Assembly: GCF_041296385.1 (NCBI RefSeq)
Contig: NC_091019.1
Location: 6,781,264-6,845,263 of the forward strand
Source of the DNA: Aphelocoma coerulescens
Taxonomy: Eukaryota; Chordata; Aves; Passeriformes; Corvidae
Direction of reading: 5' to 3'
DNA: 64,000 bases
Shown here: positions 1 through 10,800 of the stretch, piece after piece
How positions within the stretch are numbered: position 1 is the first letter of the stretch
Layout: every line of letters begins with the position of its first letter
Program-made: the position numbers and the translations under genes
The notes under the pieces: model-generated
What the model saw: the letters and a program-made list of their open reading frames with translations, nothing else
What the model was told of the DNA's origin: nothing
Databases searched by the model: none

Positions 1-610
1 CCTGAGGAGAACTCAACCAACTGTGGTGGTTAGCAACCCAAGTTTAGCATGTAACTTACAGTCATGGTGAGAACCCATGATTCCCTTGTTTTGCCTTTTG
101 CATGTTTTCTCCCAATTGGTTCATTTTTTCCCCTCCCTCTTTTATGCATGAGGTTATGTATATTCATTTCCCTTCTTTAATATGTATCAGTTCTAGAAAG
201 TTCTTCGTTCCTCAATGCCCCATTGGATCCTTCCCTAAGTCCCTCCTATGTGTTGTTCCCATTTGTTCCCTTGCTGTCAACCCCGCCTACTTGCCCCTAT
301 CCCATTGGCTGTGATCCCTCTCCCTGCCTATATGTACCCAGTATAAAACCTCTGGACCCTCCTACCAGTTTGGCTCTTTCTCCCTGTTTTTTTGCTGGAA
401 TAAATCTTTGTGGAACAGATGCAGAGAGTCCCCTCTCTTTACTTCTTTGCCTCTGCTACTACGTGCTTAGAGGGAAGCTCCCTTGGATGAGGAGCTCAAC
501 TCTGTCAGTCTTCTTTACCTGTGAGCGTGTGACTGCTGTAGTGTGGATGGGACCATGGCTAGACCTCCGGACCCCTTTTAGGCTAGCACGCAGCTCCCCA
601 ATATTAGAGT
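1..610 (+). mobile_element. ERV long terminal repeat, probably solo, left edge uncertain
   Basis: The order of signals is that of a retroviral LTR read on the plus strand: several ATTGG (inverted CCAAT) boxes near 114, 224 and 303, a TATA box (TATAAAA) at 342-348, a polyadenylation signal AATAAA at 399-404, then about 200 bp of U5-like sequence. No gag, pol or primer-binding site can be seen after it, so it is probably a solo LTR. I could not find a convincing TG...CA pair with a target-site duplication, so both ends are approximate and the left end may lie outside the window. The motif agacctccgg at 561-570 recurs in the U5 part of the LTR at 60492-61102. The 135-residue reading frame at 223-630 is a by-product of the LTR and not a gene. 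Confidence 0.6.
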
Positions 611-1237
611 ACTGTTTTACAAATAGATAAACTGAACTGAAACAAGTACAAGGGCCTTCTTAGATTTTGATGGTAATTGAAAGCCTACTTTGGAGCAGAA
701 GCTAAAAAAGACTGATCTGATTAGTCAGTGAAAATTGAGGCTGAGAAGTAATATCTTTATTTGCTTAAATATATTTCTGTGAATACAAATGTAAATAGGT
801 ACAGAACTAAAAATAAATATAAAATTCAACAAGAGACCAGATTAAGTTTCATCATTTTTGGTGTCAATATATGACATAGCCTTTGAGCAGAAAGGGGTGT
901 GGGAGACCCTGTCAGGATGGTAGGAATAAACTGAAGGGCAGATTTAACATCACAATCTTCCATCCCTCAAGGGAAATAGGTAGCCTTGGTGGAATGACCA
1001 GATCACCTACTTTGAGGGCAGAAACTTCCCACAGCAAGGAAGTCAGTGGGAAATCCAAAAGAGGGAGAAAAATAAAGTTAATCCAATACTTTATACTTAC
1101 ATAAAAGCTTTTTAGATTCACATTAAACATGCTGGCACCTCCTTGTAAGTTAAGCATGTTCCTGTAGTGAAAAAGTAATGAAATTTAAGGGACTTAGATA
1201 TTAGTTTCAGTGACATACCTGTCAGGATGTTGTGATT
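611..1237. other. Unique AT-rich DNA, nothing recognised
   Basis: No repeat family, exon or RNA gene was recognised between the LTR and the first CR1. Short reading frames on both strands here have no recognisable similarity. Confidence 0.5.
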
Positions 1238-2180
1238 TCACAGAACCGCAGAATATTTTGGGTTGGAAGGGACCTTTAAAGATCATCTAGAGAGACCCCC
1301 CTGCAGTGAACAGAGACATCTTCTGCTAGATGCTGCTCAGAGCCCTGTCCAACTTGGCCTTGAATGTTTCTGGGGTTTGGGTATTACCACCTCTCTGGGC
1401 AACCTGTGCCAGTGCTTCACAAATCTCATAGGAACAAATTTCTTCCTTCTATCTAACCTAACTCTCTCCGTTTAAAACCGTTACCCCATGTCTTATTTTA
1501 ACAAGCCCTGCTCAATAGTTCAGGCCCATTTTTCATGTAAGATCCCTTCAGGTACCAGAAGGAGCTCTAAGATCTCCCAGACCCTTCTCCAGGCTGAAAA
1601 AGCTCAACTCTCTCAGCCTTTCTTCATTACACAGGTGCTCCAGCCCTCAGAGAACCTGGTCTGCTCTGGACTTGCTCCAACAGGTCCATATCCTTCTTAT
1701 GTTGGGGGCTAAAAAGGCAGACACAGCACTGCAGCTGGGGTCTTACCAGAGTGCAAGAGAGAGGGAGAATCACCTCCCTGGATCTGCTGGTCACATTTCT
1801 TTTGATAAAGCTCAAAATACAGCTCTTGGCATTCTGTGCTGCAAGCATGTTGCCATGTCATGTCCAGCTTGTCATTCACCAGTACCCCAAGTCCTTCTCA
1901 GCAGGGCCTTTCTGAATTCCTCCACCATCCAGCCTGTATTATTACCCTGAGGGCAGGTCCTCAGGGAGTCCTACTTATTAATTCCTTGAACGGCTGGAAG
2001 TTTGCTTTCTTAAAATTCAGGGTCCTGACTCTACTCTTACTCCAAATCACTCAGGACTGCAAAGTCCACCAGTTCGTGATCACCACAGCCCAGGCTGCCT
2101 CCAGTCTTGACATCACCAATCAGCTCATGTTGGACCATTAGGTCCCCTATCACATCCCCTCTAGCAGGGCTGTCTATTAA
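1238..2180 (-). mobile_element. CR1 LINE fragment, 5'-truncated
   Basis: CR1 is the main non-LTR retrotransposon of birds. It inserts by target-primed reverse transcription and is usually truncated at its 5' end. On the plus strand this copy begins with the reverse complement of the CR1 3' terminus (a cacagaa... stretch followed by ttgggttggaagggacc), so the element runs on the minus strand with its 3' end at about 1238. The phrases typical of inverted CR1 follow: the loss-of-reading 3' part of ORF2, the 'cctctctgggcaacctg' block near 1391 and the 'ctcagcctttcttcat' block near 1611. Similarity fades near 2180. The overlapping reading frames at 1263-2141 are decayed or antisense shadows of CR1 and encode nothing intact. 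Confidence 0.9.
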
Positions 2181-2309
2181 GAAGTTAAGATTTAGAGACA
2201 CAAGACTTGCCTACAGCACTACAATGAAATAAATTTTAATTTGCACTTAAGTAGAGATTGACTGATAAGACTAGTTCACTGCATTTTCTCTTTTTACTCC
2301 CTAAAACTT
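2181..2309. other. Short unique spacer
   Basis: AT-rich sequence with no recognised feature between the CR1 copy and the direct repeat at 2310. Confidence 0.5.
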
Positions 2310-2346
2310 GATATACCAGGGAGGAAATGATATACCAGTGGGAAAT
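2310..2346. repeat. Tandem pair of 18-19 bp units
   Basis: The unit starting gatataccag occurs twice in a row (2310-2328 and 2329-2346). The copies differ by one base deletion and a small change in the middle. The pair lies 14 bp outside the left arm of the inverted repeat at 2360, but no matching copy was seen outside the right arm, so it is not a simple target-site duplication. Confidence 0.8.
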
Positions 2347-2359
2347 GAAACTGCACAAT

Positions 2360-3046
2360 AATTTACTACAATTCCAGTAAGAATGTTGAATTGTCAGGAA
2401 GCGGACTTCTTGCATGACACCTTAAAATACCCTTAAAATATTTGATAAGATTGAGCTTCTAACAACTGATTCAGATACTGAAGTTTCCAACTCAAATATA
2501 GTTATAAAAGGAAATTATGGGAAAAAAATTAACCTTTAAGAAGTAAAAATACTATTGGCCATGATTTGCGTCTGAATGTGAATCTGGGACAAAACATTCA
2601 AATGTGAATGTGGTTGAGCACATGTTTAAATTATATTCACAATAGAGATTATTCTTCATTTGTTTCAGGGCTGTTTTCAATAAGAATACAATACTAACCT
2701 ATTAGATAAAAATCAGCGTGAACACATTGGTATTAATGGAGAAACGTCAGCTTTTGCACAACCTGAGCCAAAACTTCACCTTGTGAATTTTTCAAGGACA
2801 TCTCCAAAGATAAGATCTTGGCCGTAACAGCGATCACACACATCATGCACATTGTTGTCAGGTTAATTTTCACCTTGTCTTATTGGGAAAACAAATGAAA
2901 AAGTATTTACATCTTTAGTTAATGTTTTCATGGAAAAGTTCAATTAGTTTTGTAAAATGAGATTTCATGTTATGGGTATTTTAAGATGTCATGCAAGAAT
3001 TCCTTTTCCTGACAATTCAACATTCTTACTGGAACTGTAGTAAATT
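2360..3046. repeat. 73-bp inverted repeat with a 541-bp interior
   Basis: The left arm (2360-2432) and the reverse complement of the right arm (2974-3046) align over 73 positions without gaps. I count five mismatches, about 93% identity. Similarity stops sharply at both outer and inner ends. The interior (2433-2973) shows no long reading frame and no transposase motif that I recognise. Two explanations fit: terminal inverted repeats of a non-autonomous DNA transposon, or a local inverted duplication made by template switching. I found no clear target-site duplication beside the outer ends, which weakens the transposon reading. Confidence 0.85.
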
Positions 3047-6000
3047 CACAAGTAATTGAGCCTTAGGATAATATTAACATTATAACATCCATTCTTTGCT
3101 CTTCTAATAAACATACAGATGTCTTTGTTGGCTGAGTGACTACATTTGGCTTTCAAGATTTCCTTATCTAGAAATTGTACATCCATTGACTCTTCAGTGC
3201 ATAATTCAGAGAACACCTCACACATACGGAAATAAAGTTGTCTTGCTGATTACAGAATCATACACTTTTAATAGGAAAAGTCTTTTCAATTTAGCTTCTG
3301 TGTACAAATAAAAGTCATCATTCCGGGTATATTAAGCACAGATTTAGAAAAAAAAAGCTTTATGTGTATAAACAGAATTACATTTTCTAATTACAGAAAT
3401 GTACATAATTTAAGAGGTAATTGACCAACAAATGTTGTGTGGGAGTCTGTTTAACCCAATTACATAAGTCATTTATAAAATGGGAATATAGCTAAGGTAA
3501 TCATTTGCGGAGGCAGTATAAATAGTAATTAAGAACCGTTTAGATGTTTGCCTGTTTTCCTATAATCTTTCCATATAGATGTCATAAGCACACAGGAGGA
3601 GAGGACCCTAAAAACTGCAACAAAATCTAAGCATGAAGTTACATTTAAGATTTCAGTCAGACACTTCTGCAGGAAGCTCAGAGATTTGCCCAGAAAGATT
3701 CAACTGCATAACCAGGTCCTTAGGGAACATGTTTCCAAGCAAATCTAGGAGCAACACAACAGCTATTCACCTTCAACACTAAGCCAACTGTGTACATAGT
3801 GCCAATGCTGTCACCTTCCCAATGAGAAAGAAACACAAAGTCCTAACAAATCCAGACATTATGAATGTCACTGCTCTTTGCCCAGTAACATGACAGCCAT
3901 CATAAGCTCTGTCTCAGCACTGCCAGGGAGTTTATTCATCAAAACCAAAACAACCTTAATTGGCAAACTTCCCTCTTGTGGTCTGAGGGACCACAGGATG
4001 TTTAAAAGCTACTGGCTCCAATTCCACCTCGATGATAAGCAAAAAGAGTATGATGAGTACCCTTCATATTTAACCAATGCCTTTTTGAAATAATATAAAA
4101 TCCATACAGTTATTAGGACAGTCCAAAAATCTTTTAAACCTGGAAGATTGCAGGATTTGAATGTTTGCATCAGGCTTCTATAAGTGCTGTTTCAATCTCA
4201 CGTGGGCTCTCTCAAGGAATATCAATTTGCAGCAAATGGAAAATCTCCAGAACAAATAAAAACATCAATGTATCAAAAAAAGCCAAATTCAAGTCCAATT
4301 TGAATGTGACTTTGAGACCTGACATCACAGGTAAATGTCTTTACCACTGGATACTCTTTCCATCTTGTTTCTCACAGAAAGCTTTGAAAAGCCTTGGGTT
4401 TATCCCACTGTGGTACATAATCACTTCTGAAATCTCAGGAAGAAAATGCCTGGTGTGGAAGAGAGTTCCTGTACACAACTGTGTTAGATTCTGGATTGAA
4501 AGCCACATTTGTATGTCCTGCCACTCTGTCTTGGCATCTTCTTCCATGCTTGGTGGCTGTGCATGTCTGAGCCCTGAGCACTCCTCTGGCAACACATCAG
4601 GCCCTCCTCAGGTAGAAATCAAGGTGTAGTTACTTCTACATATAACAGGAAAGCACTTCTGCTCAAAGCTTGTGGTGCTGCTTCACCTTTGTGCCTTTCC
4701 AAGACTATTATGAATAATAAATTCTCAGGAAGTTTCCTACTGGGTCCACAGCTCTGCTATGTGCTGATTTGGCTCACATACCCTGTGGCAGCTATACTTA
4801 CAAGGTGTCCTATAAAGCAAAAATGCTTGTTGTTAGCTATTGTTAGTTTTTAGTTCCCTCATTTATGCTTACATCTTTCAGCTGGAGGTATAAACCTGTA
4901 CAGAAGGGTAAAGAATAACCTCCCCTAAGAATGGAGCACAACAAAAAAGAAGAATTTAAGGAATTGGCAGGGGTGGTGGGAATGGGGGGAAATATTCAAG
5001 CCTCATGAGAGAAACCACTGTGCAAGAACCTAAGCAAAACAATTTGATCCATATAGTACAGAGGGAAATTCTGCAGGTATGTAAGAAACAACGTGTTCAG
5101 GTAGTATGGGGTTAATCAGATGAAGAACTTGGCATGGCAGGATGTGCTAACTTGATTATAAATCCTTATTTATCTTCTTCTGAGACACATGAATCCTGCC
5201 TTTGTGTTACCATTGCCTGCCCATACATATCCCTCTGGAAAAAATGCATTTTGTGCAAGTCTGTACTTAAATCTGTACACCAAGTCAGCCACCAGATAAA
5301 AAGTCTTAAGTTATCATTCGGAAAACCACTGGTAACCTTTAAAATGTAATTGTTTTTGCAAACTGACAACTAATTATCCAAAAGCGAAATGCACATTAGG
5401 CATTCAAATAATGAAATGTCAGTCAATATAATAGAAGTGTCACTTTACTTTCAGAAATTATTTTAGTCTTAAAATTAATCTATATATGCATAGACAAATG
5501 TATTTTGCAATTATGCTTATTAACATAAAATCTTACAAAGCTGTACTATTTCTACCTACAGACTGCATGCTTACATCCTTCAACTACCACTGGTATTTTT
5601 AAAGGTGCAAATACCACTACTACTACAAGCTGCTTCAGGCCTGCATTTATTTTTAAGTGCCCTCTGCAGTATTTTGCTGCTTGCCAAGGGAATTTTCTGT
5701 CCATTGATGCTAGAACATACTTACTTTACTGTGTAATCAATCTGGAAGTCAGACAGAGTTTGTTTCCTTACACAGAAACAAACCATTAGGATAGGTCTGA
5801 AAACATGGTTCACCATGAAGCTGCAAGAATTGGTTATCTCAAGAATGTGTTCCATTTCCCTAAATAATCACAACTAGATTTTGTACAAGGCAAGATTAAG
5901 GCATGTTTACTTAAAACATAAGTTTTTAGCAGTGGGGAAGTGATAAGTGCACAGTCAAGACTGTTCAGCAGCATCTTCCCTAGACATCTTCACATCAGAT

Positions 6001-6970
6001 TCTTTAAGATCCCAGCCAGCTCTGAGGCTAATTCACACCTGCACCCTCCTCACTGATGCTCAATGAGGCTGCCTTAGGGAAGGGAGCATGTCTCAGTTAC
6101 ACGTGCCTTGGACCAGCTGCTAAACACTGCCAACGAGAGCAGATGTTCAAGCTTTCTTCCTCCTTGTGCTTCAGGGCAGAAAGGATGCTTCTTACCCCTG
6201 TGTTTCACTTCACAGACTCGCTCCCTGAGGTACGGCATGGCTACGTTACCTGGAAACACACAAGACCCAGGTTTTTTCCACTTTAAATGATCAAAAAATA
6301 TATTAAACATGGCAGTGCAAATAGTGCCACTGAGAATGCACTCCTCTGAGTACTGTGACATTTGCATCCCAGTACAACTGATTTTTAGAGAGCCCTAAGT
6401 ACATCACGTATGGGTAGGAATAAACACCTCTGCTGTAGATTCACATACTGGTTGTATAGATTCATGTAGACAGATGCAGATTAAAGCAATTAAAATATTT
6501 TCCAAACCACATATTTTATACCTATGTGTGTATACATACTCATCTACACATAAATGTATTCTCTGTGAAGGTACAGGCACAGGTGAGTGTATACACAACA
6601 AACCAGAATTCAATGTGAGCAAAAGAAGCAAAATAAGTTCAAGATGAGCCAAAATAATACAGATGTGACACTAGTACTCATGCTGTAATACCATATTTTA
6701 AACAATTTGGAAGTACAAAATGAAACATGGAATATTTGAATGAAGTCAGAAATGCAGCCCTGTTCCAAACATATCTGTCATTTTACCTGTAAAATTCATT
6801 CTGTTTAAGCAGTATCCCTGCTTAGGGTAGTGGGCACAAAAATACACCTTCCATATATTTTTGGTAACAGTAGTTACTCTAACAGGTTGCCAATTTTTTT
6901 TTTATAGCTAGCCACTTCTTAGTCCAAAATGCTTTACTTCCTGTCTCTATCCATTTCTATTTAATGATTT
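3047..6970. other. Unique AT-rich non-coding stretch
   Basis: No repeat family or exon was recognised. The longest reading frame, 154 codons at 4165-4629 on the plus strand, has no recognisable domain, no signal peptide and no clear splice context. I regard it as a chance frame. Confidence 0.5.
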
Positions 6971-7237
6971 ATAGAACCATAGGATTATAGAATGGTTTGG
7001 ATTGGAAGTGACCTGAAAGATCCTAGTTTCAAATGCTCTGCCATGGGCAGGGACACCTTCCACTAGACCAGGTTGCTCAAAGCCCCATCCAACCTGACTT
7101 AGGACACTTCTAGGGATGAGGCAGCCACAGCTTCTCTGGGTAACCTGTGCCAGTGCCTCACCACTGTCACAGTGAAGAATTTCTTCCTAATATCCAATAT
7201 AAACTACTCTTCTTCAGTTTGAAGTCATTTCCCCTTG
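6971..7237 (-). mobile_element. CR1 LINE 3' end (first of two adjoining copies)
   Basis: The plus strand opens with tagaaccataggattatag followed by a diverged ttggattggaagtgacc block, the inverse of a CR1 3' terminus. The copy therefore lies on the minus strand with its 3' end at about 6971. It carries the 'ccatgggcagggacacc' and 'gtaacctgtgccagtgcc' blocks of CR1 and is truncated near 7237, where a perfect small inverted repeat begins. Its subfamily differs from that of the adjoining copy at 7268, judging by the terminal sequences. Confidence 0.9.
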
Positions 7238-7266
7238 TCATATCAAATGCATAACATTTGATATGA
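7238..7266. repeat. Perfect 12-bp inverted repeat at the joint of two CR1 copies
   Basis: tcatatcaaatg at 7238-7249 is followed by a 5-bp spacer (cataa) and its exact reverse complement at 7255-7266. It lies exactly between the truncated end of one CR1 and the 3' end of the next. Confidence 0.9.
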
Positions 7267-7267
7267 A

Positions 7268-7875
7268 TACCACAGAATATGCTGAGCCAGAAGGGACCCA
7301 TCAGGATCAGAGTCCAACTCCTGGCCTTGTACAGGACACACCAAGAGTCACACCGTGTGCCTGAGAGCACTGTCCAAATGCTTCTTGATCTCTGAAGGGC
7401 CTGGTACTGTGACCACTTCCCGGGGAGCCTGTTCCAATGCCCAACCACCCTCTGGGTGAAAAACCTTTTCCTGATATCCAACCTAATCCTCCCCCATCTC
7501 AGCTTCAGGCCATTCCCTTGGGTCCTGTCACTAGTCACAGGAAGAGACTGAAAGAAGAGAGTAGTGAAGAGATCAGTGCCTGCCCCTCCTCTTCCCCTCA
7601 TGATGAAGTTGTGACTGCAATGAGGTCTCCTCTCAGTCTCCTCCAGGCTGAACAGACCCAGTGCCCTCACTGCTCCTCACATGGCTTCCTCTCTAGACCC
7701 TTCACTATCCTTGTGGCCTCTTTTGGACACTCTCTAACATCCTGATGTCTTTTTTATGGTGCCCAAAACTGCATACAGGACTCGAGGTGAGGTCTCTCCA
7801 GCTCAGAGCCAAGCAGGACAATCCCCTACATTGCCCACCTGGAGATGCTGTGCCTGATGCCCCTCAAGACATGGT
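7268..7875 (-). mobile_element. CR1 LINE 3' end (second adjoining copy)
   Basis: The plus strand reads ccacagaatatgctgagcc, then agaagggaccc and a gagtccaactcctggcc block. These are the inverse of the 3' end of a CR1 subfamily also seen at 30738 and 47355 in this window. The 3' end is at about 7268 and the copy runs on the minus strand. A 167-codon minus-strand frame (7167-7670) crosses both CR1 copies. Part of it, near 7430-7520, resembles the conserved C-terminal stretch read from many avian CR1 3' ends. Because the frame joins two separate insertions it is a chance fusion and not a host gene. Similarity fades near 7875. Confidence 0.9.
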
Positions 7876-10800
7876 AATTCTTTGTAAAAACAATCATTAG
7901 GCTACAGGTTAACATGCTCCTGTGGCACAGCCTCCCTACAGAGGTTTGAGCTTACACACCCTGCAAACCTGTGTTAAACCCTTTCAAACACTCAAATATT
8001 TCACAGGGTTGTGTTGCAAAACATACTTCACTGCCATCAAGCATGAGAGGATATATCAGCTGATTCACTGGCCCTGATGAAGCACATCATGGGCACCTGT
8101 GGTCCTGCTGCCGCAGCTCTGTCTGTGCAACCCAAGGACTGGAGTACATCTGGCCCCAGCACGGCTCTGCACTCCACCCAGCCCTCTCATCAGGGCCCAT
8201 CTGAGTCATTCTGCACTCATTTTTGTTTTGATGAGAATAAAAATAATACTTGCTACATTGTAAGGGAAAAAGCAGAGATTTTGCTGGGCAACATTTTAAC
8301 TTAAATAACCAAAAAATTTAAAGAGTTCTAATTTGTCACCATAACTCCTACTGAGAAACAGGTATAGCATTTTGGGAAACAAAAGGCCTTGACTGGTCTA
8401 AATTATAAGCTTTTGGGAAATGGTGTGCAGAGTTTTTGTTAAACTTACTAGGTAGGCACACAGATTTGTAACTTTACACTAACTCAGACACTAATTTAGC
8501 CACGTATTTTACAGGAAAAGCAGGAACAGAAATAGGTTAACTCCTTTCACCCTTCTTATTAATTTTTCATTACAATAGCTCTTCAGTCAATTAAAAACCC
8601 AAGAATTATTAGTTGCTCCATCTCCATGTATATGCAAATTACTGAACTTATTTATTTAGTATATATAGCTCTAATTTAATGAGCTCACAATGAGACTCTT
8701 GCCTGATTCATAACATAGAAGAATAAAAACAAAATTGCCTTGTAGTTGTGAAAATTGATAATACAAGTTCATTCTTGATTCCCTGGAGATGCAGGCGCCA
8801 TCTTTTAATCATCCTGATCAAGATATCTGAAAGACTTCACTGAGCATCTCTCCCTCCCCAAGTATCTGCATCTAATACCAAGGAAAACCAGATAGCACAG
8901 CAAGAGCCACAGTCACATCTTGTCAAAGGAGTAGGTGCTCATCTAAGAACCCGATCTATAATCACAGAAAGCATACAGTTTATGTATGGTGGCAGATGCA
9001 GGAAAGTGTTCTTTTGATGTTCTCACAAGGACAAAATTTGGAGTTTTCTTCAACTCTGATATTTCCTATTTTGTTCTGGTGCTTAAACGTACACCCTTCC
9101 TTCTTTGTATTGGGCAGATAAACCACAGTTATGCTTTTCTTTCATTAATGGAAGATTCATACTTACTTCCAGAAAACATTCACATAATAAAATGTAGTAT
9201 TAATAAATACTAATGATGAAGGCTTGAAACCTATTTTGATGAGCATTTGTGCCTGCAACATGCATCAAGGCAAACATCTGTTGTAGACAACACAAGGGAG
9301 GGGGAAATATGACCATTCTGTTTGCAAAACAGAAATTTTAGTAGCTGATTTTTGAGCTATTCATCAAGCTCTTTTTTCAGCAATAGAATAGGAAAAAGAG
9401 CAAGAATGGTTGGGTAAACATCCCCTCTCTGCTTCCTCTGTAAAAAGACAGAGCTAGCTCATGCATTTTAAATATCCACAGAGCCAGTTGTTATGAAGAC
9501 TCTAGCTTTGATGCTATGATTATCTGAGTCATTTGCAAGGAAAAGGAAGGACCAAGGAACACTCTCATATATTATTCCATGGTAAAATGGGAAGACGGAG
9601 CAGCCATGAAGCAGATATTCTCACTGAACTGCTTTACCCTCCCCCTCACCTTCCCACACATATTCCCAAGATTCAGGATATGTAAATAGTGCTATTTTGG
9701 AGATGAGTGAGCTGTGACTAGTTCATAGCAGGCTTTTTCAGTGAACCAATTTTAATTTTTAGTAATACTAAGCAGAGCAATCATAAACAGAATCATTTCG
9801 TGATGACAGCAATTAATTTCTTGCCATTTCCGCTATCACTGTAAGGAAATGGGAAATACATCTAAAAAACATTTTCTTCTGCAGATTCATCATCATTTGA
9901 TCATATTTTATTGCTCTTATGTGAACACTGTATTGAGATACTTTTGCTTAGAGAACACCTTCTCATTTTTGCAATTTCACTTTTATAACTATAGAATTCC
10001 AGCTAATTTCTGCCTCATTACTTTGATATAATTCCTCGCTGATGAGAATCTTAGGAGAAGGGACACATTTTATGACTTCAGTTTCTCTTCATGAAAAGCT
10101 TGTAAAAATATGTATGAAAGCAATTGAGTCCAACAGAAAAAGGACAGGCAGTAGAGGCTCAGCCCAGATCTATTTATTTTTAAATATTTTTCTCCCTTAT
10201 GGCACTGAAGGACCAAAGGAAACAAAAAAGAAACTTCATATATCAGGTAAAAAAGTTTAATAAAAGGAAGAACATAGTATGAGATTGATTTTGATTTTTT
10301 TTAGTAGAACTACCAGCTCCTCCTAGGGATAAAAGACCAAGGGTGAGAATATATGTTAAAATTAACCTGGTAAGAGACTCGGAACTTTTGCAACAGATAA
10401 CCACAGTACTAGTTTGAGACTTGAAAAAATAATTAGGCCTCACTACTGCAAAATTAACCCAAAGCAGAAAAATTAACAGAAAACCCCCAAAACAAGCTAA
10501 ACTCATTTTTGAACATCATAGTCTTTCCTCATTCACAATATGCAATTAATTATCTCCTGCTATTTATATCCCCAACATCATCCCATAACGAGCACTCTTG
10601 GCACTAGAAGTCACTTAGAAACAACTAACATTCAACTGTCCATTTCTCAGGACTGTGTGCTTTCTATGTTTTATGCACGAGGAGCAGCTGTCAGATCCAC
10701 CTTTCAGCAGCTTAACAAGCACTTAGATGTTCTCGCCAGGTTCAGTAGCTGTTCACAGTAAGGCTGCTTTCAATCCATTCAGGGGGTTGAACTCTTGCCT

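Noticed and set aside
4165..4629. 154-codon plus-strand frame
   Set aside because: No domain, no signal peptide and no splice or promoter context were seen. The length is within what chance allows over 64 kb in six frames.
7167..7670. 167-codon minus-strand frame, one of the longest in the window
   Set aside because: It runs across two separate CR1 copies and the inverted repeat between them. Its only familiar part is the CR1 3'-end peptide.
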